This document shows, piece after piece, positions 45,701 to 56,700 of a DNA stretch of 64,000 nucleotides. Source of the stretch: Panagrolaimus kolymaensis (taxonomy: Eukaryota; Nematoda; Chromadorea; Rhabditida; Panagrolaimidae); the NCBI GenBank assembly GCA_028622995.1, contig JAJQJQ010000006.1, forward strand, positions 6,758,001-6,822,000, given 5' to 3'. The notes beneath the pieces were generated by a model. It saw nothing but the letters and a program-made list of their open reading frames with translations. It searched no databases and was not told the DNA's origin. The position numbers and the translations under genes are program-made. How positions within the stretch are numbered: position 1 is the stretch's first letter; the number at the start of each line of letters is the position of its first letter.

Positions 45701-46690
45701 TATTTGCCATTACAAAAAAGCTTCCTCTTGAGTTTGTTAAAAAAATTATTTAGAATTTTATATAGCAATAAACATATTTTCTAATATATATCTTGAAAAG
45801 TTGGTCTCTAGTTTATGAATATCCATTATTACTCGTTGGGTTGATTCATCTAAAAAAGACGATCATTTTGCGATTTCATAACACTTTCTTTTCTTGTTAA
45901 GGTTTATTCGCGTGTTTTTATTTATGGCTGCGAAAAAAAGTGATCGTTGGCTTTTAAAAGAGAAATCAATATTGAAGCAATACCTTTTTTCAAAATAAAT
46001 TTTCTTCTGCATTTTAAAAGAAAAATAAAAATAAATATATTGGTTGGCTTTTTTACCTTTTTGAATATTTTTAGCAATATTTTTTTGAGTTTTAATTTTT
46101 ATTAGAAATTTATAATTCGATGAGTTTTCTAATTTCGGTGTAAATTTCCAGAGAGACACCAATTTTGTTATTGAAATTTGTTTACAAAATCATTGAAGGA
46201 AATGTTATTCATAATCTCCGATTATTCCATACAAAAGTTTGACTCAGTTCAGATGCCTTTGGACGATTGAACCACATTTTGGCCAATTACATCCTCCATA
46301 GTGCATTTAGCTTATGCTAAACAACGAAAATCCAACGAAGATATCATTAGCCTTGATGATATTGATAATGCATTTAATAGCTTCACAATATAAATCCATG
46401 CAACTCATCTCCAACGTTTATGTGCTCTTTTCACAATTATTTGAAACTTTCGAAGTTTAACTCCATGAATTTATATCCATCAGTTTCCATTACAAACAAA
46501 AGCATTTAATAATAATTCCTTGTTTCCTCTTGAGTTTGTTAAAACAAAAACTTTTAAAGTTTTGAATGTTCTTTTTATAGCAATAAATAACTTCTGTTAT
46601 TAACCATGTCCTTCTTTAAAAGTTGAAAATGCTTCTAGTTTATGGATATCCATTACTGGCTGAGTTTACTTTTGTCTAAAAAAAATTTTA
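45701..46690. repeat. degenerate direct repeat of about 170 bp, copies ~0.8 kb apart
   Basis: Copy 1 at about 45710-45870 and copy 2 at about 46485-46690 share, in the same order, TTCCTCTTGAGTTTGTTAAAA, ATAGCAATAAA, AAAAGTTG, CTCTAGTTTATG/CTTCTAGTTTATGG, ATATCCATTA and a TTTTATG/TCATCT end, with indels between. Both are preceded by CCATTACAAA. They flank a short conserved-looking reading frame at 46271-46390. I do not recognise a transposon, and no target-site duplications or inverted ends were visible. The repeat could come from a local segmental duplication. Confidence 0.5.
46271..46393 (+). pseudogene. possible coding relic, RUVBL-like fragment (weak)
   Basis: A 40-codon frame closed by stops on both sides reads FWPITSSIVHLAYAKQRKSN then EDIISLDDIDNAFNSFTI. 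It recalls the C-terminal helical segment of RuvB-like AAA ATPases (ITAASL-x-x-x-KRK-x-x-x-x-x-x-DDI-x-x-x-x-x-LF). The protein would be far too short, and stops and frame changes surround it, so a decayed fragment is the only reading I would support. The resemblance is from memory and could be coincidental. Confidence 0.25.
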
Positions 46691-47500
46691 TGAGCGAAGA
46701 TTTTTCACTTAAAACTTTAATTGCTTTATTTTGATCTCTTTACAATTTCTATTTTTAAGTAAAATATCGGGGTCACTTTTATTTTTAAAACACTTTCACT
46801 TTTCCTTCACTCATCTCTATTTTCGTTGTCTTCATGTGGTGATGGAAAAAGAAAAAAAGGCGTCAAACATTTTAAGAAAAAATAAATTAAATTCACTTTC
46901 ACCTCATTTACCTCAAAGAAGAAAAAATAAGAGAGGGTTTCATTTTTGGAATTTTTTTCTTCAAATGAAAAATTACCCATGATCGGAAAGTAAAGTTTCA
47001 AGCGTGAAACAAACAACACACCATCATTTTTTTTAGAGTGACCACGACCATAAATAAGAAAAAAAGGAAAAAAAGAACGTGAGCTTTTTCGATGGAGCAA
47101 TTAAAATTCTTTTTTGTGAAAAAATGAAGAAAAGATTTATCTCATTTTTTTGTTGTTGTTGAAAGACAGAAACCAGCTGAAAATTGACACTGATACTTGA
47201 GGTTCTGCTTTGATCATTGTATAGTAGGATTTTAATAATCTCTCTATCTTTCTCCTCTTCCTGATTTATTTTGCTTGTTGAAGGAGATTTGTAATAATAA
47301 ATAGTAGCTTCAAGGGCCATTTAATTCTGTGGTTTTTTTTCTGTGAAAAGAATCCGGCTTTTTATTTGCGTAATTTTATTTTGGATTGGATCATTCATGG
47401 CTTTGATCAAAGTCGAAGAACGGTAATTAACTTTGGATGAAAGTTGCAAATTTATAAATTTTCTCTAAAAATATTGCTAATGGTTAAATTGGAATTAACG
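46691..47500. other. intergenic region upstream of the ZP-domain gene
   Basis: About 800 bases of A/T-rich sequence. Small frames at 46731-46982 (+) and 46807-47100 (-) overlap each other and are Phe/Lys-rich, so I consider them random. No promoter element recognised. Confidence 0.4.
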
Positions 47501-49854
47501 ATGAACGGGTATTTATTATTTCTCCTAATATTTTGTTTAATAAATTTTGCTTCCCCAAAAATACTGAAAAATAAACTTTACAGTAAGGTTTTCTTAAATT
47601 GTTTTCACTCAAAATGATTTCCATTTTAGATGAACCAAAAGCTTTTTGTGGCGCTAATGAAATTACAGTAATGTTTGAAACAGATTTGCCATTTTCTGGG
47701 AATGTTTATGCTAAAGGCTTCTTTGATAAAAATTCTTGTCGAGTTCATGGAGATGGCATAGGAAATACTGTTAATATTACGATCCCCATTACAGCTGATT
47801 GTGGAATGAGAAGGAGACGAATGGTTAGTAGAAGCACAAATAAAAAAGTGAGCTTTTGGTGATGGGATTTCCTTAGTTTTATATTTTTAAATCACATAGA
47901 TAATTAGTATCACTAAAATTGCATGTCTATTTTTATTTCTGAAACACGTTTGGAAGTAAAGATAAGCTTCTGATTAGGGAAAAGATGCAACGTGGCTTCT
48001 CTCAAAAAAAAACAAGGTCGTTAATTACACATTCGAAACAAATTTCACTATGCACGTTTCTTACCAAAACAGCTTCTATAACTTTCATTCTAACTTCCAC
48101 CTTCACAATGAATATTCTATCAGCTTTTACACCTTTAAATTATTTTTAGGTAAATCCAAAAGGCCTTGTTTTTGAAACAACTGTGGTAATAATGTTTCAT
48201 AAAATATTTTTGACCAAAGCTGATAAAGCTTTTCACATTGAATGTCGTTATGAACAAACCAATGAAATTTATACTCAGAAATTGGAAGTCAGGTATGCAT
48301 GCCACCACATCTTTAACAAGTTTAGAAAAGCAAGTAAAAATTTTAGTATGCTTCCACCAACAGATATACCAAGTGTAAATGATGCTGGCGCAGCTTCGCC
48401 AAAATGCAAATATGAGGTTTTGTTTTCAAAGAGTTTTAGAAAATAAATAGCAGAAGTTTTAGGTTCTTGAAAATAATGAAAATGGTCCACAATTGTCTTT
48501 TGCTGCCATTGGTCAACCAGTTTATCATCATTGGGTTTGTGAAACTTCAACAGCGGATACTCATTGTCTCACAGTTCATAGTTGCATCGTTGATGATGGA
48601 CATGGAATGAAACAAGAACTTTTAGATAATGATGGGTATGTAAAGAGACGATGAAGCTTTAAGAGATTTCAGTAAAGATTTTATAGATGTCCAACGGATC
48701 CTGTTTTGTTGGATGCAATCGAATACAAAAGCGATCTTGAAGCTGGAAAAGATTCATATGTTTTTAAATTTGCTGATAAACCAACAGTAAGAACTTATTG
48801 TAAATTACGAAAAATAGTAAAAAGACGCCGCAATTTTAGGTATTTTTTAGTTGTCAATTACGAGTTGAACCGAAAGATATGGATTCTGGGACTTGTATTG
48901 TAAGCTTAAACTATTTACTCATTTTTTCACAAACCAAACTTTTAGCGAACAAGTGATCATTGCAGCGAAAGTAAAGGCAATAATTTCATCGATAGTTCAG
49001 AAGATTCAATGGTTACCATTGAACCTGATTTCCCTCGACCAAGTACTCCTCGATTCAAATCCACCACTGAATCCAGTATGCTTCCAGATCTTCCACCCGG
49101 TTTACCAAATTCATCAGAAAATAATAATAATTTTTCTGATGAACAAATGATGATGATTGTTGATGATACAATGATGCCTGAAACAACAACAATGGCAATG
49201 AAAAGAAAAAAATTAAAAGCTCGAAGGTTTTTTCAGTTTAGTTTGAAGAATGCCACTTTGAAAACTTCATTAAATTTTAGACCACCGAGAAAAACTCTTG
49301 AAAGCGATAATGAAAACCTTTCATTCCCTGAATTTGTTGGACTTCAACAAGATTTAGGTATTCGTAGAAAGCAGCCATCACCTGATGCAGTGGAATTGGA
49401 TGTTAATGCAGGAGCGGTGGAAGTCATAGATCCACCAGAAATTTGTGAGACTTTTATAAAAAATTTAAAAGTTTAAGAATCTAAAAATGTGTTTCAGCAA
49501 TGAGTGATCCTGATAGTACTTCTTCAACAAGGCCAAATATTTCTATAATAAACCATGATTTAACTTATAATAAAGTAAGTTTTTGTGCGAGGAATTAAAA
49601 ATTCAGGGAGATGTTTCTAAGTAAAAAAATAAAGTCATTCTTTAAAAACCTTTCATTTTCAGATTTGTGTTTCAAGAGAATATCTTCGAAATATCCTTTT
49701 TGTTTCATGCTTTATTTTATTGTTTATTTTTTCTTTGGCCCTTTATCTATTTTGGTATTTTACAAAATTACCCGTAAAACCAGCTTCTCATCAATCTTCA
49801 ACTATTCCATCACCAAATTCATCAAGATCTATTAGAGCTTTCACTGAAGCATAA
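47501..49854 (+). CDS. Zona pellucida (ZP) domain transmembrane protein, cuticlin-like
   Basis: Exons 47501-47582, 47630-47823, 48150-48292, 48347-48416, 48463-48635, 48687-48786, 48840-48899, 48946-49444, 49498-49574, 49663-49854, giving 529 aa. Signal peptide MNGYLLFLLIFCLINFAS. The ZP domain begins at FCGANEITVMFETDLPFSGNVYAKG and has CRVHGDG, ITADCGM, VVIMFHKIFLTKADKAFHIECRYE, HHWVCET, HCLTVHSCIVDDG, GCPTDPVLL and VFFSCQLRVEPKDMDSGTC. This is the nematode cuticlin pattern with its eight-plus cysteines. A 190-residue linker with acidic, Pro-rich and a basic stretch (KRKKLKARR, a possible furin-type site) follows. A transmembrane helix (ILFVSCFILLFIFSLALYLFW) and short cytoplasmic tail close it. 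These proteins assemble into cuticle or apical matrix after cleavage. A relic of the region encoding the basic stretch lies at 52077-52164. Confidence 0.9.
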
Positions 49855-49900
49855 CTAACTAATTTTTTAAATTTAAATTTTGTTTTATTTATAAAATGCA

Positions 49901-49906
49901 AATAAA
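49901..49906 (+). terminator. poly(A) signal of the ZP gene
   Basis: AATAAA 47 bases after the ZP gene stop, followed by T-runs. Good spacing and context for a nematode cleavage signal. Confidence 0.6.
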
Positions 49907-50268
49907 TTTTTTTTGATTTTTTCTTTTTCTAAACCAGCAAAACCGAAAATAATGGTAACAGGATGTGTTTTACGATTACCAAAAAGGCAAAAATGGCAAC
50001 GTTTTTTTTTGCAACCACATTCTTTTATAAAAGTTGCCGAAAATGGCGATGTTATGTTTTTTCTTTTCAAACATCGTTATCGCTTTTGGTTTTGCTTTGT
50101 TTGATGGTTTTTTTTTCGCTAACCTTCAAAATTTTATTGGACAAAAATATTTTCCCTTCAAACAAGTAAAATAAAAATAGCATTAATTTTTTTTCTCGCT
50201 GTAACTTACCCCTTTTTTGAGCACATTTGAGATTATATCGAGTTTTTTTATTCCAATGATTTTTTGAT

Positions 50269-50304
50269 TCAATTTTCAGACATTTTCTTTTGTTGAACTA
50301 AAAT
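50269..50304 (+). other. trans-splice acceptor before orphan gene 1
   Basis: AATTTTCAG ends at 50279, leaving a 25-base leader before the ATG at 50305. Orphan gene 2 has CTTTTCTAG at the matching distance (32 bases) from its own start, which supports both starts. Confidence 0.5.
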
Positions 50305-51416
50305 ATGTTTATTAATGTTTTTACGAATGTAAATGCCACAAGTTTTGATTCTTCAAATGGTGATCTTTTCGAAGAAGATGAACGACGACATGTTGGTCGC
50401 AAGCATTATGGTTCCATCACTTTTGTAAACTCCATAAATATTTCTCGATCCGCTGAAGGCGTTTGGAATCTTGCAACAAAATTAATCGATGCTGAACATC
50501 CAAATATTGGCTTACCAAAGCCTTTGAGCACTGATTTACCTATTATTTATTGGAAAAATTCCAATTCAAACTTTTCTAAATTAATGAATTTTTGTTTAAA
50601 TGCTTTCAAGCATGAAAATTATTGCATTTTCTCAATCAACTATCATTTTGCGGGATTGGATTATGGAAAGGATTTGTCCAGTTACATTGGTCACCGATTA
50701 ACGATTGCCATTGAACTGCCTACCAATTTCAATGATTATCAAAGAATCAAGGTAATTATCTCGAAAAATAAAACCATACAAACGCTTATTCGAACTTTTT
50801 TTAGATAAATAATGCATTCCATCAATTTTGTTGGAGCTTTTCTCGAAATTGCTTCAACAATATTTTAGAAGATGGCGTTGTTTGTAAATATATTTTGAAT
50901 AATGATGAACCCCAATGTCTCACATTATGTGAAATTTTAAATAAATTTCAACGATGCATTGAAAATAGTGCCAAAGTTCCAAGCATCAGAATTCGTGAGT
51001 TTTTATTTCTTTCCAATTCATATGTTCCATTTTTGCATTTTCTAGGATGTAAATATTCATTTTTACAAGATTCAACATTGCATTCAAAGATTTTTTATTT
51101 GCTCGTTAAAACAAACTTTAAGCAACAAAACTTTATTACTTCGACCACTGGAATAATTCCTTCACCTTCGACTAGGATACGTGAACTTCATAAAAAAGTT
51201 TTAGAAATATTTGAAAGCCTCCATTCTACAAATGAGAAAGCTAACCTTATCAAACAAATGGCATTATTGGAACAACAAATAGAAGAAATAAAAATTCCAA
51301 ATAAAAGCCTTATTTTAAAAATGATACGGTTGGTTTTTTTTTGTTTTAGACAAAATAAATGTTTAAAATTTTCCAGAGTTTCATCTCAAAAAATTCTTTC
51401 TCTCTCCGATCGATGA
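50305..51416 (+). CDS. Orphan-family protein 1, unrecognised family
   Basis: I do not recognise this protein. Exons 50305-50751, 50805-50994 and 51046-51416 give 335 aa; an optional 48-base in-frame intron (51329-51376) would shorten the C-terminus. There is no signal peptide or membrane helix. It begins FINVFTNVNATSFD, includes ITFVNSINISRSAEGVWNLATKLIDAE, LPIIYWKNSNSNFSKLMNFC and DLSSYIGHRLTIAIEL, then INNAFHQFC, VVCKYILN, CEILNKFQ and KIFYLLVKT. The last third (about residues 225-310) is helical with heptad-like Leu/Ile/Lys (MALLEQQIEEIKI). Introns 1 and 2 occupy the same place and phase as in orphan gene 2, 1.4 kb downstream. The first 150 residues might be one globular fold; no enzyme motif is apparent. 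Confidence 0.8.
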
Positions 51417-52076
51417 CCCTTTTTTCTCTTTCAATTTTTTTTTGCTTCCAAAACTTAACCTCTCATTTTTTAAAAATTAGGATTTTCTTATAATTTTACT
51501 CAATACATGATGAACGAAAATTAATTTTTGATATCCATAAAGTTTGCTCTTTACTTCATATTTATTAGTTGTATGTTTCTAAAATAAATGACATTAAATC
51601 TTTCATTGTTATTTTCGACTCATTTACACATATGTTTCTTTCATTTCTCTTTGTGCATTACAAAAGAAAGGTTGGCAACATGAATAAACACATATTTTTG
51701 GTATGAAAGGTCAACGGACCTTTATATCTTGTTTATTGCACCCGAAAAAAAGTTTACAATGGCCATAAATTCTTAACAATTGTGTTTTAACTCAACCCTT
51801 TATTTTGACCTAAAAAGTTTTTTTATTTTTTATTGGAACTTTTATGAAACACCATTCTCTCTGCATGAGCCACCAAAGTAGACTATCCTTAACTTGCACG
51901 ATGGAAAAATATTACTTATTTTTAAAATTGGTAGTAGTCGTCAGCCCATCGACATCATTCATGCAATTACAAAAAAATAGAAGCGATCAATGTTTTTTTT
52001 GTGAGTATGTTTTAAATTTGCTTTAAATTTCTTTCTTTTTGTTGGGTATGTTCATTCTTTTGACATGACAGTATCA
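51417..52076. other. intergenic region after orphan gene 1
   Basis: Contains AATAAA at 51583-51588, a plausible poly(A) signal 167 bases after the stop. A frame at 51844-52026 (+) is short and has no similarity I can see. A/T-rich otherwise. Confidence 0.4.
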
Positions 52077-52322
52077 ATGAGACGGAAAAGGCTAAAAATA
52101 TTCAGTTTAGTTTTAATAATGTCATTTGAAAAAGCTTCGTTAAATATTGGACCATCGAGAAAACGAAGAAGCGATGTATTTTTTTTTTGGGATGCAAGAA
52201 TGCAAATAACCGACTTTGAAATTATTGCAAGTTTTTTCGTTGTTTTTTTTTTCTTCAAATTTAATATATTTACTTTGGTTTTAAAAAAAGTCAGAATCAG
52301 CTTGAAACACGAACGAATATAA
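52077..52322 (+). pseudogene. relic of the ZP gene's linker exon
   Basis: A copy of part of the ZP gene. Bases 52077-52164 align with 49198-49295, the segment encoding the basic KRKKLKARR stretch and what follows. TTCAGTTTAGTTT, AATG-x-CA and GACCA-x-CGAGAAAA are shared, with a 12-base deletion early in the copy and scattered substitutions. The reading frame continues to 52322 with a hydrophobic run, but the protein no longer follows the ZP gene and has no ZP domain, signal peptide or cysteine set. I therefore read it as a degenerate fragment left by a segmental duplication, not an active gene; expression as a small membrane peptide cannot be excluded. Confidence 0.55.
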
Positions 52323-52768
52323 AAAATATATTGAAAATGATTGCTTTTTTCAACATTAGTTTTTTTTTTTTGCGATTGGCAGGTGGGCAATAGACTGTTT
52401 TTGTGTCAGCCGCAAACATCGGCTTTTCTTGAGACAAGATTTTTCCTATCTTTGACAATGAAAAAAGGCAATAATATCCTTTTTTTTGAATGATTCAATT
52501 TTAAATTTACATTCTGTTAAATGAAGTGTTCTTGACTCCACTAATTAGTTCAAGAAAAAAAAAAACAGCAGATTTTTAAAATTTATTTTTTTATTAATAA
52601 AAATATATTCAAGTCTAACATTCTTTTTCTCGTTTTGACGCTTTTTTTTTTCTCAATCTTATTGCATATATGTTTTTTCTTCTTTTAAAATAAAAATCGC
52701 TTTAGTTTAAACCGATAAAAATCGATTTTTTTATCAATGAATAAGATAGCACCTTAAATACTTTTCTA

Positions 52769-52801
52769 GTTGCCTATTTTCTTCTTTTGTGGTATTTAAG
52801 T
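52769..52801 (+). other. acceptor before orphan gene 2
   Basis: CTTTTCTAG ends at 52769, with the ATG of the aligned start at 52802. An in-frame upstream ATG near 52787 exists but does not align with the sister gene. Confidence 0.45.
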
Positions 52802-53750
52802 ATGTACATTAATGTTTTTACCAACATTAATGGTAATGGATTTGATCCTGAAACTGGTATTATTTCAAACGATGAAGAAAGTAATGGGGAAGCTTTTTGT
52901 GGGCCATTTGCTTTTGTAAATTCAATACAAATTTCTCATACCGCTGAAAATATTTGGCAACTAGCAACAAGACTGCTTAATGCCGAACGACCTGATCTTG
53001 ATATTGAAAAGCCGTTAAAAACCATATTGCCTATTATTTATTTAAACAATTCTCAATCAATCTTTTCTAATCTGGTGCAATTTTGTTTAACTGCTTACAA
53101 GCAAGAGAATTATGTTGTTTTCTCTGTTAATGCCTGCTCAAAAGGTCTTAATTGTGGAAGGGATTTATCCACCTTTATTGGGCATCGAATCACAATTGCG
53201 ATTAAAGTGGTTGATATTGAAAAGCCTAAATGTTCAATTGAAGAACAAAGAATCAATGTTAATTTTTTTGAATCCCAAAATTAAATGTGTACTTACAGTT
53301 ATCGATTTCCAGATTAATAATGCCTTTCATCAATTTTGTCCTGGTGGTGGAATGAGAGTTTATGATAAAACTTTATTCGACAGTCTTGTGGATATGGACG
53401 TTGTATGCCGCTATCTCATCGATGGTGGCGAACCCCAAACAACTTCTTTTGAAGATATTTTGAACATATTTAAGCATAGTATTAAAAAGAATCCAAAAAC
53501 CCCAACACTTAGGATTCGTTAGTTTTTTAAAATTTAATCTATCATATCAAAGTGACGGTTTTCAGAATACAATTATCCTTATTTAAGTGACGATAGTTTG
53601 TACCCACAAGTTTTTTATTTAATGGTTAAAACAATCATTATTAAACAAGCTGCACTTAAAATTTTTAACCGTCTCCAATCAGGAAATCCCAACGAAGATA
53701 AAATTAAAAAAGAATTGATGATGTTGGAACAGAAATTATCTCAATCATGA
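52802..53750 (+). CDS. Orphan-family protein 2, paralogue of the preceding orphan gene
   Basis: Exons 52802-53257, 53313-53517, 53566-53750, giving 281 aa. It aligns along its whole length with orphan protein 1: YINVFTNINGNGFD, FAFVNSIQISHTAENIWQLATRLLNAERP, LPIIYLNNSQSIFSNLVQFC, DLSTFIGHRITIAI, INNAFHQFC, VVCRYLIDGGEPQ, FEDILNIFKHSIKK and QVFYLMVKT. The start chosen is the one that matches orphan protein 1; the upstream ATG would add five residues. The C-terminus is shorter, ending in a helical Leu-rich stretch (KKELMMLEQKLSQS). Function unknown. Divergence looks like an old local duplication rather than a recent one, as intron sequences no longer match. Confidence 0.8.
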
Positions 53751-56700
53751 ATAATGAAAATATTAACAAAGCAGGCGTGTTTCATACCCATTTATTTTTA
53801 TTTGTTAGCTGCATTAAAACAAAATAATTTTATTATCATTCGATTTTTTTATTTTCTCATTCATTTTTACAGATTTATGTTATTCTCCAAAGCATCCAAT
53901 AATATCTTATCCTTTAATTTATACCATCACCATTTTTCTTTATCAACAATTTTATAAACTTTTCTTTTATAATATCGAATTTCACATTTTCTATTAAAAT
54001 TTAATCGTAATGCAAATAAAAAACAATTAAACTTCTTTTTTTTTCTCGCAGAAGTACCATTTTAAAAAGTTACTTTTTTGGTATTCGATTTTACGCAGAA
54101 AAGAAATTTGATGCCGTTTTTGTCGTCATCGATGGAAGCGCTGTCACCAATGGATGAATGAAAAGAGAGTGCCAAAAATGGAAGACGACGACTACGTCGA
54201 AGTTCTTCATCATCGTGGAAGGAAGACAGCTGCGAATGTTTTAGGGCACATACCTTTTTGAATCCAAACAAAAGAAATGCCTGCCTTTTTTTAGTTAACT
54301 TAAAAAAGGAAATTTTTTAGTCATTGGTTTCGAATAAAAAAAAAATATGAAAGGCTACAATAAAAATTTTATAGACAAGGAATTTTTTTATGACGACGCA
54401 GTTTCTTGATTTGGTGAATGAAGCTTACTTTTCTAATGCCATATTTAGTATATTTGTTTAAAACTAAAATTAAAGAAGAAAATTTATTGTGTTTTGTTTT
54501 GCGATTTATCAATTTTGGCTTCTTAAAATGTTTGCATTTATTTTTATGGTTTCTGTATTTAAAAACTTTTATAAAAATACTTTTTAATATTTTCTTGTCA
54601 TTTTTTTAAATTAATAAATTTTCTAAGGGTTAAACGAAGATTAAAAAAATTATTTGATTGGCAAAATACGAGATACTGGTGAAGTTTTTTTACTGATTTT
54701 ACGTCTTTCATTCACATCTTTTTAGCTATATATAAAACTCAAATATTTTAAAAACAAATTGTGGCCACCTCTTTTTTTTTGTTCTTTTTTTGAAGCATAA
54801 AAATAAATCAAAGACCAATAAATGGCAATAAATATCCTTCAATCTAAATTTTGCTTACCTTTCTCTAAAACATCCATAAAACATAAAAGCCGTAAAAATC
54901 GTTAATCTTTTATACACAAAAAATAGAGTCATAAAACAAATGCTTTAATTATCCTCTAATTTTCTCTGTGTGGCTTAAGGAAGGGAAATAAACATACTTA
55001 TATATTAGAGTTGGATGGATGTGTGTCTATGAAAACTGATCGCTTGTTGAGGGAACTTTTATTTTTAACTCATGTTTTTACAAGCGCCAATCAAAAATAA
55101 AGTTTTTGCCATCCTTTTTTTTAGAGAAAAAGCGTTGAAACTTGTCTAAGCAAAAAATAATTTTCTTTGTCTTTTTCTTTTTTGCCACCACCAAAAGCAA
55201 TGATTTACACAAACAAAAAAAGACCTTATTTTTATATATTTTTTTAATATTTTTTTCTTGCTTCATTATTTTTTTCTCGTCTGCTATTTATTTTTTTAAA
55301 GCTTTAGTCTTTCAAGTTTTAAGGAAGAGACAAGGCGACGACGACGACTTTTTGGTGGCGGCGGTTGTGGTGGCAATTGACAGCCTCTTTCTTCCTAACT
55401 TTCTTGCTTTTTCATTTGGACGTGAAATATTTTTATTAAAAAAAAGCCGCTTTTGAACGTTCCTCATTTCTTTTAACCCAAAAATATAGGAGCTCAATTG
55501 TTGCACAACTTTGTTAATTGACTGACAACTCTTCTTCTTCAAAGATCGAAGGAAGAGGAAGAAATAATTTTCTACGATCCTTGCTTTTTAATATTATTTT
55601 TTCTTTTTTCTTTTGTTTTTCTTTGGCTCATTTTTTTACTTGCTTCTGCAATGGATGCGGCGGTTTTTATATTTACTTTCCCAGGCGGATTGTATCCATC
55701 TTTTTTCTTTCTGTGCACAATTTTGATGATGATGGCCATATTGTTGGTGGATATGCTTACTTTTCTCATTATCTCCTATTTTTGGGGAATATAATTTTAG
55801 CCTATTTTTAAATTAGTTTCTGGGATGACTTTTGCTCAAAAATATTCTTTTTATAAACGCTGTGAGGATATTTATTTAAGTTTTCTAATAATAGACTGAA
55901 AAGTACGGCGGTTGATGTTGACTTTTTGTTTTAATTTGCAACAAAAGCTTATGTGTAATTTTTTTAAACCGTAACTTTATCCACATTTCAATTATTTTAT
56001 TGTTTTAACCTAAAAAGGCTTTTTATTTTTTAAAACAAATATTGCAATGGCTAAATTTCCATTCCATGACTTTCTAAAATTTCTGTTTCATATTTAACTT
56101 TTTATTTTGTTACTTTTTTCTGTCCCTGTTCTTTTTTTTCATTGAGTGGATTTCCTGAAAACAGCTTCCGTTGAATCAATTCTCAACCTCTCATTTTTTT
56201 GTTGTTGCAAATTTTAAACATTTCTAAAAAAAGGGTAAATGTACGAATGTGAATGTGATTATTGTGTGCGCGGCGTTGGAACTTTTGTGTGATTGTATGA
56301 TTGGCTTTTTTAACAAAAAAATAAAAATAAAATTAAGTCACAGATGTCAATGAATAAAAGTTTAAATTTTATTTCTGAAAAAATTTTTCATTGAATAAAA
56401 GAATGCCCTCGTCTTTTTTTGATAACTTTTTTTGTTCAAATTTTCACAAGAAAAAAAGAAAAGAGTAACACGCAAAATATATGTATTTTTATTTTTAGCA
56501 GGAGAGTTGAAAAGGCAAAGAAGGGCGGACAAGATTATTATTGTTTTAGGAACACTTCTTTTTTTAGCTATAGCTTATTGCTTTTTTATGTGTTCAAAGG
56601 CATAGAGTGAGAGATTCGATAACACCGCTCTAAAGAGACTAATGTATTTGGAGTAGGATAATAAATTTATTTCATCGAGGAAAAGCTGGCTTTTTTGTAA

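Noticed and set aside
53754..53957. Frame directly after orphan gene 2
   Set aside because: Phe/Leu/His-rich read-through beyond the stop, not matched by orphan gene 1.
55142..55811. Hydrophobic frames in the gene-poor region
   Set aside because: Translations of T-runs that resemble membrane helices by composition only; no start context, splice signals or relatives.
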